Assembly: GCA_002286855.1 (NCBI GenBank)
Contig: NRSV01000030.1
Span: 1-64,000, forward strand
Direction: 5' to 3'
Source of the DNA: Bipolaris cookei
Lineage: Eukaryota > Ascomycota > Dothideomycetes > Pleosporales > Pleosporaceae
DNA length: 64,000 nucleotides
Below the pieces are notes generated by a model. The model searched no databases and had not been told where the DNA came from. It saw only the letters and a list, made by a program, of their open reading frames with translations. Each line of letters opens with the position of its first letter. Within the stretch, counting starts at the first letter, position 1. A program made the translations under genes and the position numbers. Shown here one piece after another: positions 38,870-49,277 of this stretch.

Positions 38870-40372
38870 ATGGGCATTGCCATTTCCGAACTAATAGTTC
38901 CTTTCACCGGCGCCTTGCAGGCGGCCCTCTCGGTCCTCCTGACCATTGGTCTAGGCGTCGTTGCAGCACAGTGCAATCTCCTGTCACCAAATGCAGCAAA
39001 GGAGGTTTCTAGAATGTGCGTGCGAATGCTCCTTCCTGCGCTCTTGATTTACAAGATTGGCGACAACCTGCATCAAGACACGGGTCTGAGATACGTGCCA
39101 ATCCTCAGTAAGTTCGCCAACGTCGCGTCGCAGTTGAACGCACGCCACACACCATTGCTCACCACTAGCACATAGTCTGGTCTGTCTGCTATACCATCCT
39201 CTCTCTTCTCGTCGGCCGTATCCTCTCCCGCTGGTTCAAATTGCCAACTTGGGTAGCGCCCGCCATTGCATTCAACAACACGACATCTCTCCCTCTGCTT
39301 CTCATCCAGTCGCTCAAGCAAACACGAATCCTCGATGCCATCCTCATTGCCGGCGAATCGGGGAGCCAGGCAATGGACCGAGCCGAGTCGTATTTCTTGG
39401 TCAACGCCATGGTCAGCAACTCGCTTACCTTTGCACTCGGCCCAAGACTACTAAAACCTGGAGACGAAGACGGTCCGGAGAGTCAAGACGACAATGTCCG
39501 AGACGAGCTGGCGAGCGATCCCGAAGAGAGCGATGCTGGCACTCCAGACATAGAGAGGGGCCCGCATGGCATTGTCAATGAGGAGACTTCGCTGCTTCCT
39601 CGTCGCATCGTCAAACAAGCAAATCGGATAGAAAAGAGCGGATATTTCAAGACACACAACTGGTACAGGAGCCTCTCTCCTTGGCTTCAAGAGACTCTCG
39701 GCATCACTTGGCAGTTTGCTAATGCCCCCTTGATTGGTGCCCTCGTGGGTGCCATTATTGGTTTGACGCCCCCACTTCATCGTCTCTTCTTCAGCCCCAG
39801 CAACCAAGGCGGATATCTCAACGCCTGGCTCACAACCGCTATCAAGAATGTCGGAGAGCTTTTTGCTTCGTTGCAGATCATAGTCGTTGGCGTCAAACTC
39901 AGCAAGAGTATGTTGCGCATGAAGAAGGGTCAAGACAGCGGCCAGGTAGACAAGGCGAGTCTAGCGCTTGTGCTTCTTATGCGCTTCATCATCTGGCCTC
40001 TGTAAGTCTCGCATTGCCCCACTTTTTAATCATCATTCGCTGATAAACGCTAGCATCAGCATTCCTCTCATATGGGCACTTGCATCCAAAACCAGATCAT
40101 TGGACGCTGATCCTATGCTCTGGTTTTCCATGATGCTGATGCCCACGGGGCCACCGGCTATGATCTTGGTTGCTTTGTGTGATGTAACGGGTGCTGCCGA
40201 GTCAATGAAAATGACTGTTGCAAAATTCCTCACCGTAAGCAACATTACCACCGCTAACCCCAGGAGAGAACCCCATCTAACAAATCTCCAGATCAGCTAC
40301 GCAGTTACACCCATGATATGTTTCGCAGTTGTTGGCGCTTTGGAAGCTACCAAGGCCGCAATAAAGTCGTAA
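38870..40372 (+). CDS. Auxin-efflux-carrier (PIN-like) family membrane transporter
   Basis: Four exons: 38870-39107, 39176-40001, 40054-40234 and 40292-40372, giving 441 residues. The ATG lies in a good context (CCAACCATGG). The N-terminal helices (ALSVLLTIGLGVVAAQCNLLSP, MLLPALLIYKIG) and the motif FNNTTSLPLLLIQSL are typical of the AEC family. A hydrophilic acidic loop follows (about residues 165-235), then C-terminal helices with MLMPTGPPAMIL and ITYAVTP-like ends. Fungal members are endoplasmic-reticulum or plasma-membrane proteins of poorly known substrate. The last intron is 57 bp and in frame, so retention would add 19 residues; splicing restores the family pattern. It is the first intact gene of the gene-dense half. 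Confidence 0.85.
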
Positions 40373-40712
40373 CTGCCTAAGGGTAAAAAAATGATGGAAA
40401 TATGTGACTCAGAATCAAACTGCGAATTCCTTATGATAAGACCAAACGTTCACACAATACAACTTGCCTTCCAAAAATTCACACGCCTTTTATTGCGGCT
40501 ACCACAAAACATTTCTTCATCATTGGCCAGTCTTATTAGTATAAAGTAATCATCACACTTTTGCTCTTTCATACATTAGTGACAACTTGGCCTAAGCTGG
40601 CAGCGGCAAGATATGAAATTCTCATGCTGTTGGACATCATCATATCGTATTGGACGCTCTTGGGTTAATGTTTTCTTTTTCGCTCTATCAAGTCCATCAG
40701 TGCATTCATGGA

Positions 40713-43268
40713 TTACTTGCCACTCCTTTCAAGCACACCCTTCCACCTGGTCCTCCCCTTTGCATCCGTGTCTACCTTCTCGGCCTTGTTCTCGTTGAAC
40801 GATACGCTTCTCGCATCACCTCGGGGCAGGATAATCTCTAATGCCGACCATGCTGGCTCAAATCCTTGCTGCAACTTCTCCTCATAGCTGACCGAAACCT
40901 CGCTTTCCGATGCCTCGTACTTGACGACAAACACTGAAATCTTCGCAGGCGGCGGTGAAACACCGTCATCTTCGTACCAGGTCATTTTGTAGACTTTGCC
41001 ATTTGATGAAACCTTTGGTGGGAATACCTCGACAGCACGGTAATCGTCGTGGGCAAGGTCCGCAGGGTTACTTTTCTCCCCTACCGACAGCACCTGCTCT
41101 GCCCTCCCAACCGGAATCGCCGATCCAACCCTTGCTAGTACAGGGATACTTTCGGTCCACTTTGCTTGGATGTCGATCCACTGCCCGGCCTTGTAGTATG
41201 TCTGGGGCTCATTGTTCAGATCAAGGAACTCAGCACTGGGGTCCGAAGCATCTTTGGGGAGATATATCTTGGCACTCTCGGTATTGGCTTCGAAAACGCC
41301 GCCTACCAGCAGTGCATCGCCAAGCCAGTACTGTGTCTCACCGTCTGTCAGGACCCTGTTGTTCCATATCTCGGGATCCGACTCGTATCCCCAACCAGTC
41401 CATCGTTGTGGGGGCGTTGCCGTCATGTGTGAATGCAGGGCAAGCGAGTAAATGTACGGAATCATTTCGTAGCGACGCTTGATGGTGTCTCTGACTAATG
41501 CCGTTGTCTCGGGATACATCCAAGGCTCAATCACATCACCGACACTGTTGTCGTTGCCAGTCTTGAAACAGTTGATTGCGAAGCGAGGGCTGTAGATGCC
41601 TTGTTGGCACCAACGAACGAGCAGTTCGGGCGAAGGTTGAGGGCCTTCAAACCCACCAATATCATGGCCATAACATTGCATCAGACAGATGCCGGCAGTC
41701 AGCGAGAGAGCATTGGCGCCTTTCATGCCGGGCCAGGAGGTCACATTGTCTCCACTCCAGGCACTGGCGCAGTATCGCAATGTCCCGGCTGTGGCACTAC
41801 GGGTCAAGATAAAAGGTCGCTGTTCAGGTTCAATCTCCAACGAAGCATCGTGAGAGGATTTTCCCATGAGCTCAGTATTTAGTGCTCGTCCCCAGAACCC
41901 AATCTCTTGGCCGTAATTTTTATTCTTCGGCTCTTGGCTGACCGAAGGCTCGCTAAGTTCGCATTGCCACCCATCGTGAGGGATAGTGTACTCGTTGTTA
42001 TCATTCCAGATACAATCAATCCCTATTCGCTTCAGTTCGCGAATGCCTTCATACCACCATTGGTAACCAGCTTTTGATGTAAAGTCAATATGGCCGCCAA
42101 TGCCACTTTCCCCGCCTCCGGCGCTCCAAAGACGAGCTTCAGCCGGCGCTGTTGTAAGTGAGTCGGTGAAGAAAGCATTCGCAGCCTTGAGTTTTTGGTA
42201 CTCTGGGTGGCTTCCCAGCACATATGGCTTCACGTTTGCGATGAGTCGAATCCCTTCTTTGTGGTATGCATCAACCCAGCCTTTGGGATCTGGAAAGCGA
42301 TGCCTGTTCCACGTGAAGACATTTCGTGTCTTGGGTTCGGTCTCTGCAACCGTGTATCCAGAAGACATTTGCATACCCGAGCATGGAATATCATGCTCTT
42401 TCAGCTTCCTCGCAAACTCCATCATGCTTTGGCTCGCAGGGGGGTCGTCTGTCATGGAGTACTTCATTCCGCCAGCCAGATAACCAAATGCCCATCGCGG
42501 CACCAGAAGGGGATATCCAACAAGATCTGCATAGATGCGAACAATGTCTGGAAGTGTCTTGCCTACAAGTAGATACTCTTCAAGACCTCCGTAGTCCTGG
42601 CGGTAGACCTTGAAGCGACCCCACATACCATCCATTTCCGACCCCACCGAGTAAAACCCACGTGCATGTGATGTAGAGAAGATACCGACACAGCCATTCG
42701 GCGTAGCATTGATCAGCAGTGGAATGTGCTTGTACAGTGGATCCGTCCGGTACACATCGTAACCGAAAGAGTCGGTTGCTGACAACACAAAGTGGCGGTT
42801 TGAAAGATCCATGGGTGCTGGCTTCTCACCAAGTCCAAGATGGAGTGTGCCATGGTTGTACTTGGTGTAATGAGAAATTCCAGGTCCATCAGCGGCGTAC
42901 GATCGATTGGGAAGGTCGGCATGGATTGGTTTTTGTTGACCAGAGAGAGTCAGGGAGACGAGCGGAAGTCCGCTTTCCCAATCAACATCAGCCGTGACAC
43001 CGTCGACTTGAAAGCTTTTTGCAGCAGCACCAGATGACAAGACTGTGGCGTTGGAGTTGTCCACAGTCTTTTTGGGTACCGGGGCTGCTCGATGGGGTGG
43101 CAGTAAATGTTTCGGTGAAGTAAACGTTGTGCGAAAGAGTCCCGGTCGTATGGCATCGAATGTGAATTTGAAGTCTCCTATATTTGACTGTAAATAGACG
43201 CTCGCATTTGATTTTGCCGTGGTAGGGCTGGCTTGATAGCCGGCAGGAACGTGCTCAAGCATCGGCAT
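40713..43268 (-). CDS. Glycoside hydrolase family 31 (alpha-glucosidase-like)
   Basis: A single exon of 851 residues from ATG 43268; the open frame reaches 43325 only from a GTG and the true start may lie in an upstream exon. GH31 enzymes hydrolyse alpha-glucosides or alpha-xylosides with retention. Visible are the N-terminal beta domain, the barrel start (PRWAFGYLAGG), the nucleophile motif IWNDNNEY, the acid/base motif WSGDNVTSW, and HDIGGFEG. A C-terminal beta region with a C-terminal DUF-like beta sheet follows. No convincing signal peptide is present from this ATG, so an intracellular enzyme is suggested. It is divergent from an MFS transporter 337 bp away, so a shared promoter and a role in sugar uptake plus cleavage are plausible. 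Exact substrate cannot be read from sequence. Confidence 0.9.
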   Translation of the reverse strand: MPMLEHVPAGYQASPTTAKSNASVYLQSNIGDFKFTFDAIRPGLFRTTFTSPKHLLPPHRAAPVPKKTVDNSNATVLSSGAAAKSFQVDGVTADVDWESGLPLVSLTLSGQQKPIHADLPNRSYAADGPGISHYTKYNHGTLHLGLGEKPAPMDLSNRHFVLSATDSFGYDVYRTDPLYKHIPLLINATPNGCVGIFSTSHARGFYSVGSEMDGMWGRFKVYRQDYGGLEEYLLVGKTLPDIVRIYADLVGYPLLVPRWAFGYLAGGMKYSMTDDPPASQSMMEFARKLKEHDIPCSGMQMSSGYTVAETEPKTRNVFTWNRHRFPDPKGWVDAYHKEGIRLIANVKPYVLGSHPEYQKLKAANAFFTDSLTTAPAEARLWSAGGGESGIGGHIDFTSKAGYQWWYEGIRELKRIGIDCIWNDNNEYTIPHDGWQCELSEPSVSQEPKNKNYGQEIGFWGRALNTELMGKSSHDASLEIEPEQRPFILTRSATAGTLRYCASAWSGDNVTSWPGMKGANALSLTAGICLMQCYGHDIGGFEGPQPSPELLVRWCQQGIYSPRFAINCFKTGNDNSVGDVIEPWMYPETTALVRDTIKRRYEMIPYIYSLALHSHMTATPPQRWTGWGYESDPEIWNNRVLTDGETQYWLGDALLVGGVFEANTESAKIYLPKDASDPSAEFLDLNNEPQTYYKAGQWIDIQAKWTESIPVLARVGSAIPVGRAEQVLSVGEKSNPADLAHDDYRAVEVFPPKVSSNGKVYKMTWYEDDGVSPPPAKISVFVVKYEASESEVSVSYEEKLQQGFEPAWSALEIILPRGDARSVSFNENKAEKVDTDAKGRTRWKGVLERSGK

Positions 43269-43604
43269 GACGAAACAAGAAGGGGCATCGACAAGCGGTA
43301 TGCTCTTTTTGACCAGTGCGAACACAGTGACTCGGAATTTATAGCAAGGGTTGAGGTCGGCATTTGACTGAAAGCCTCATTTCTAGTTGTCAAAAAGGAA
43401 TGGAGTAGGTTTGTCACAAGGCCCGTTAAGATGGCATCTTCGGCCGACACCTGCGCTCCACTAGTCTGAAATCAGACAAGGTTCGCATCTGGGGTCCCCG
43501 TGGGGAAAGTGATATAAGTGCTGTCGCGCAGATCGCCAGCAAACACCGCCCCCAGTATTCAGGGCGCTATCTTGTTTGCTTTCATCAGGTTTCACTAGCC
43601 CGAT
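43269..43604. promoter_or_regulatory. Divergent promoter, GH31 / MFS transporter
   Basis: The 336 bp between the two start codons must contain both promoters. I see no decisive regulator site. If the GH31 gene has an upstream exon the shared region is shorter. Confidence 0.45.
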
Positions 43605-45297
43605 ATGGCCGCGACTGTCCCATCAGCAGCAGAAGACATTGGTGTCAAACCCAGTGTCGAAACTACAGAATCGATCCACAAGCCCACCAACGAGAAGAAC
43701 CGCAAAGGAAAAGACAAGGCTGCCGAGTTGCTCACCTCAAACGAACGCGTTGTCGTAACATCGGAAGAGAATAAGCGTGTGCTGAAGAAGATTGATCTCG
43801 TCATTCTACCCATCCTGCTTAGCGTTTATTTCCTCCAGTCCCTCGACAAGACCACTCTCTCATACGCATCCGTCTTTGGACTCATCGAAGATGCAAACCT
43901 CGATCCAAAGTCGCAGCAGTATTCATGGCTAGGAAGTATCGTATACATTGCACAATTAGTAGCACAGCCGCTCGTCGCCTTCTTGCTTGTCAAGATGAAA
44001 ATGGGAAAATTTATTGGCGCCATGGTCTTCACATGGGGATGCATACTGTGCGGTATGGCAGGTGCAAAGAATTTTGGTGGACTCATGGCGACGCGGTTTC
44101 TGTTGGGCGCCTTTGAGGCTGCAGTCGGTAAGCTCTCACTCTATATACACAAAAACTTCTCCTCCTTATCAGCTTCATTCACTAATGTCTTTCCTAGCTC
44201 CCGCCTTCATCGCTGTAGTTCAAATGTGGTACAAACGCGGCGAACAAACGAACCGAAATGCAGCCTGGTATGCCATGCTGGGCATTGTCAACATTCTCGG
44301 CAGTCTGCTGTGCTATGGTCTCGGACACATTGACTCGAATCTTCTACACTCGTATCAGATCATCTTCCTCTTTTGTGGACTCCTCACCGTTGTGGTGTCG
44401 ATATTCGTTTGGATCTTCATGCCCGACTCTCCCATGGAGGCAAAATTCTTGACCGAGCACGAAAGGCTCGTCGCGGTTGAGCGTCTGCGTATGAACCAGA
44501 TGGGCGTTGCATCTCGAGTTTGGAAGTGGGACCATGTGTTCGAGGCATTCCTGGACATAAAGACATGGCTCTGGTTTTCCATGTTGACCGCCATCAGTAT
44601 TCCGAGTGGCGGCATCTCCGCCTTTGGTCCATTGATCATTCAGGGTTTCGGTTTTGGAAAGTTTGAGACCATCTTGTTCAACATGCCCTTTGGCGTTGTG
44701 CAAATCGTCGCGACGGTTGGCGGTGCTTGGCTGGCAACATGGCTAAAGAAGAAGTCGCCTGTGCTCATTCTGCTGTGCATCCCACCAATTGTCGGTATTG
44801 TCATCCTTATGGTGGTTGGACGCGGTGCTTCAAACCGCGGCCTTCTACTCTTTGGGTACTACATGACATCCTTTTATCCGGGTATATCGCCACTCATCTA
44901 TTCCTGGTCAGGGCAAAACACCGGTGGAGACACAAAGCGCAAAGTCACTACCAGCATACTGTTTATTGGCGCCAGTGCGGGAAATATAATTGGGCCTCAG
45001 ATCTTCAAGCCATCTGAAAAGCCGTACTACAAGCGTGGTCTGCGTGTGTGCCTTGCCCTGTTCATTCTCATCATTGTTTTGGTCTTGACAGCAATGATAT
45101 GGATCAAATTTCTGAACCGCAAGCATGCCGCGACACGAGAGAGTATGGGCAAATCGGCGGTTGTTGTCGACACAAGCATGGGAAACGCTATTGAAGGGAG
45201 CGCCGAGGAAGCTGAGAACGAGGCAAGCGGAGTAGGCGACAAGGCCTTTGACGATGTGACCGACCTCAAGAACGAGGATTTCATTTACATCTATTAA
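43605..45297 (+). CDS. MFS transporter, anion:cation symporter (Dal5-like) family
   Basis: Two exons, 43605-44127 and 44198-45297 with a 70-bp intron, giving 540 residues. About 12 membrane helices follow a basic, Glu-rich N-terminus. The family signature LPILLSVYFLQSLDKTTLSYASVFG sits in helix 1, with SWLGSIVYIAQLVAQPL and TRFLLGAFEAAVAPAF, then WIFMPDSPMEAKFLTEHERL in the middle loop. It is a plasma-membrane proton-coupled importer. Relatives carry allantoate, nicotinate, pantothenate and other small acids. The substrate here is not known; proximity to GH31 hints at a sugar-derived compound (inference). The C-terminal tail is acidic. Confidence 0.9.
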
Positions 45298-45421
45298 GAT
45301 GAGTAGTCGCGCATGATGATTCATAGATATTTCTTCCGTAATTTAAAAGAGGCAAATAGAGCAATCCATCTCTCGTTGATGGTTATCTGGCCTACAGTTG
45401 AATACCAGTTTGAGTGTCAAA

Positions 45422-47495
45422 TCAGAAGAGACTGTCAATGTTGACGAATATATCCTGCCATCCTAAAGGCATGTGTTTAAGATTGAGCCCAGGGAAATCC
45501 CACTCGAATACGAATTCGCGGGGCACATAGCCCTGAAACTCAGTTTCAGCAGCACCACCATCCATCCCAGACGCAGGTGACGACTGCATAGCATGATTCT
45601 GCTCAACAGAGTATTCTCGCAATGCAGCCTCACATTTTTCAATACTGGTTTGAAGGATTTGGAAGTATGCAATATGTCCTACCGTCACAGTCTTGAGTTC
45701 TTCAAGTACCCTATGAGCGTCACGGAGAAGTGCCATGACGGACGCGGCAGGATCGCGGAGAAGAATGGCCAATTTGAGTACGAGCAAAACGGAGACTGCG
45801 CACTTTGCCCATACGTAATCCAGAGTCCACCGGAATGTACTGAGATAGGTAGAGCCAATTGTGTGTGTTGAGGACGCCGGCGAAGAATCTGGAGTCGATG
45901 TATAGGATTGCAGCATGTAGTGTAGATGTCGACTTGCTGCATCTTTAGCTCTACGTATAAAGTTCTTCTGGAATTCGGTCATGAATGCAATATTTTCCAC
46001 GCCAGAAGATGCCACAGCCTTCAAGTACAGTGTCATCATAGCCCATTCACGCTGGATGTGGAGGTTTTGTAACGCCATTGCTCGTCGATGTGGCACGGGT
46101 TCTGCTAAGATGATGTTTGTCCATTCATCCAGCCAGAGCTTCAACTCAACACTAGCCTCGTCTACCGTACTTCTGACTTTGTTTTCGTTTTGTTGGAGAA
46201 GAAAGTCATCCGTGTCTCGTCGCATGATCTTGGTATATGCTTCTGTACGAATCAGGTTGAGTTCCACCTGGGAGAGTAGCCGAATGTCGACTGATGTACG
46301 TTCAGGGTGTTGAAGAAAGCTTCTGATTTTCCTAGGGGAGGTATGAAAATTCAAGCCTGGTAATTTTCCTCCGTCTAGCGAGAAACTGCAGTGCGTCAGG
46401 CAACCAACGTTGGAGGTGACCGGAATAGGACTTACAAGAGTTCAAGATTGCAGATTCCATGCCAAATCCGGGACAGACGGTACAATTCTTGCTCATCACT
46501 GTTGACGGCTCCAGAACGTACCGGACCTTTTGCGATCAGTTGATCGACAACCCGAGGCAGTTCAAGCTGTATGGCAAAGCGAAGGGCCGTTGCAATCAAG
46601 AAGAAACCATTTTCAGAGTAGGCAGCTACCAGGGCAATGGCCTGTATATCCTCTATACTGGGTATACTCTTGTTGATTAGTAGGCTTGTAATGTGATCGC
46701 GAACCCTGGATTGGAGTTGGCGGTAGATGGTTGCATTGAAACCTTCTTCAGCACGACAGCCGATGCTGACTATGGCATCGAATAGGACCGCACTACGTGA
46801 GGATACAGAAGTGATGGTGTCATACCTCTCACAGAATATTGGCACGAGGTATTGCTGTGCTGCTTAGCGTCATGTTGTTGTGAATAGAGCCATAGCTTAC
46901 ACTGCCGGAGAAAAAGCTATACGAGGGTCAGCATGATGAGCGAGAGCAAAGGATGGAGGGCTCTGCCTACCTCTGGTACCAATGAGCGGCTTGATCCCAA
47001 GTGATGAAGCCTGCATCAACGGCACTGCCGATTGCGCCGCGCCCGGGCGGGGAACGGGATGTGATTTCTGCAACAGTCACGCTTGCGTTATCCATGTGTG
47101 ACTGGATTGGGAACCGAGTTAGCGACATGTCTTTATCCCTCCAACTACGTGGGGTTTGGACTGTCTTGCAGCCATCCTGGCAGCTGTCTGCTGGGCCAGG
47201 ACTTCTTCGAGAAACATCACTAGTGCATGTAAGAGCCGTCACTCACGCTAGGCCTTGAACTTGGTGTCTCCCTGTTGCCGAGCAGCTCGCGCAGTGCAGC
47301 CATGTCGGCTTCCAACTTCTCGATACGGAGTACATTCTCGTCCTTGACTGCGTCAAAGTACTGACAGGAAGCACTGTTCCTTTCGCAACGTTGACAGGGG
47401 CGATTTCCGTCGCATCGCACCTTGGACGTCCGGCAATTGACACAGGCATTAATAGCACGACGTTTGCGCGGTCTTGGTGAGGCGTGTGCATCCAT
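45422..47495 (-). CDS. Zn2Cys6 transcription factor with fungal_trans-type domain
   Basis: Five-exon model: 47495-47247, 47176-46971, 46916-46901, 46854-46436 and 46385-45422, giving 617 residues. Exon 1 encodes the binuclear zinc cluster (ACVNCRTSKVRCDGNRPCQRC, about residues 17-44) and a short coiled linker (LEADMAALRELLG). Exons 2-5 encode the middle homology region (LVPIFCERYDTI, LFDAIVSIGCRAEEGF, LYRLSRIWHGICNLELF) and a helical C-terminus. Exon 3 is only 16 bp and intron 3 is 46 bp, so this part of the model is the least certain. It is a nuclear DNA-binding regulator, probably of CGG-type sites. Adjacent to the MFS and GH31 genes, it may regulate them (inference). Confidence 0.8.
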
Positions 47496-48026
47496 CGGGA
47501 ATCTCGCGCGAGAGGAGGGACCATGGCGGATTGACCCGGTTTTTAAGGTCGGGGTAAACCGGGGGTGGACCGAGTGGAGAGGCGGGGGAAGAAACGATGC
47601 ATGAGTCGTATGGTTTGGTGGCGGATGGCGACTATCGGATCTGGTCCTGGTCAGGCCATCCTTCGCGCAAGGTTAGACATGCCAGACAGTCAATGCGATG
47701 GAGCAAACTTGCTTCTCAGCCCCGCTGGAGCCGCATACGATGCGACAACAACAGCCAACCGTCTGATTATAGCGAGCCGCGCCAAATCTCGACGCTTCTG
47801 CTCCGCTCTGCTCCAGCTGCTTTTCTGTCTGTCAGGCCACTTGTTCGGTTGTCGCTTACGCCACGCTGCTGATAGCATATCTAAGTACTAGCCCGGAGTA
47901 CTGTGCTGCAACAATCTTGGTCAAGTTGGAGCCTTTCACATATTGGCAATGGCAGTGTTTGAACAAAACAAAAACTCGTGGAATCTGGCGTTTGTGCTGT
48001 CTTTATTGAGGCTACCATATCCTATT
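47496..48026. other. Intergenic between regulator and monooxygenase
   Basis: About 530 bp. It holds the regulator promoter and the 3' end region of the minus-strand monooxygenase frame. No gene recognised. Confidence 0.4.
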
Positions 48027-49277
48027 TCAGTTGGGGATCACGTACTCATTAATGGTAGACGCGTTTTCCAGGTCAGGATTCGCACCAAATTGTGCTACGA
48101 CTGAGCCATAGCTGGCCTGGACAGTCTCACTTGTATAGCCACGCATCTCCTTCTCGTAGCCTACTGTCACGCCCGTCCAACTATCGCCGTCGCCACACTC
48201 CCCTGCTTCTGCCATTAATCGACCCAGCAAAGCCGAGTCGCGCATCGCCGTATTCGCGCCGTTACCACCTGCTGGCGTCATCGCATGCACAGCGTCGCCG
48301 ATGACAGTCACTCGAGGCTCGTTGGGCCATGTAGGCACGCCGTCTGGCGAAGAACAAGTGATTTTCCAGAAGGCAGCCTTGGCCTCATTCATATTGTCAA
48401 TGAGCGACTTCACGCGCGCGTGCAAGTGCGAAGTAAGCGACTTTGCGATGTTTGCCGCTGATGGGCCAGTGATGGTGTAGTTGTCGTTGGGTGCATCAAT
48501 GACGCCCGGTGAGCCACCCGTGGTCCAGCCAAACTCGACGTCTGGATTGTCCATATCGCCAGCACGCACGTTGGTGATTAGGAAGACCTTGCCGCCATTC
48601 GGCTGTGAATCACTATCATTGACAACAAAGACGCCCTCGCCCAGGCCTTTGAAAGCGGCCGTGGGCGCCTGACCATGTATTCCTCGCGAGCCCAGGTCGT
48701 AGACTTTAATGGCGCCATTCGACAGTTGGCCTGCGACTGCACTCTTGATTCCCTCACCACCCACCAACATGGAGCCCTCTTCACTCTTGCTTCCGTCTGC
48801 AAAAGCAAGGCGCACCTTGTCGTCTGTCTTCTCATAGCCTACAATGGGATGACTCCATCATATATTGTGTTCCATACCCTCTATGAAGAGCGTACGCATG
48901 TCGCCTCGCGAGATGCCCACAATGTTGCCATCTCTGCTGGTCAACGGCCCGTTGTCGTTGACAGGTGGTCGTCCTCCCGTTAGTGTCTCGCCCGTTAATG
49001 GGTCGATGGCAGCAAATCCCGCGCTGCCAGTCTTGCCGCACTTGTCGTAGAATTTCTGAAAGCCCTCGGGGCCGAGGACATTTTCTATTGCGTCGAGTCC
49101 CTGGCTGGATAGGCGCAGGCGATAACCCTGTGCTCGAAAAACAATGAACGCGTCGCGCTCAAAGACGAGGAAGGGGATCTTAGAACGGTGCAGCGAGCGA
49201 GCAAGGAGAAGCGAAGCAAGGCCAGCGCCAGCAATGAGGACTGGTTTGTGGGAGTTCATGGTGGGATATGTGGCCAT
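48027..49277 (-). pseudogene. FAD-dependent monooxygenase with one in-frame stop
   Basis: The frame from ATG 49277 (or 49259) to 48027 would encode about 415 residues of a flavin hydroxylase. It has the FAD-binding GxGxxG-type motif (VLIAGAGLASLLLARSL), a GDMR-type segment (GISRGDMRTLFIEG) and the second FAD motif GDAVHAMTPAGGNGANTAMRDS. A single TGA at 48858-48860 interrupts the frame between MEHNI and WSHPIVGYEKTDD. The remaining sequence is in the same frame and well conserved on both sides. The stop could be a C-to-T change in an Arg or Gln codon, a sequencing error, or real inactivation. No intron that would remove it has good splice sites. Possible secondary-metabolite or aromatic hydroxylase function is inferred. 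Confidence 0.75.
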
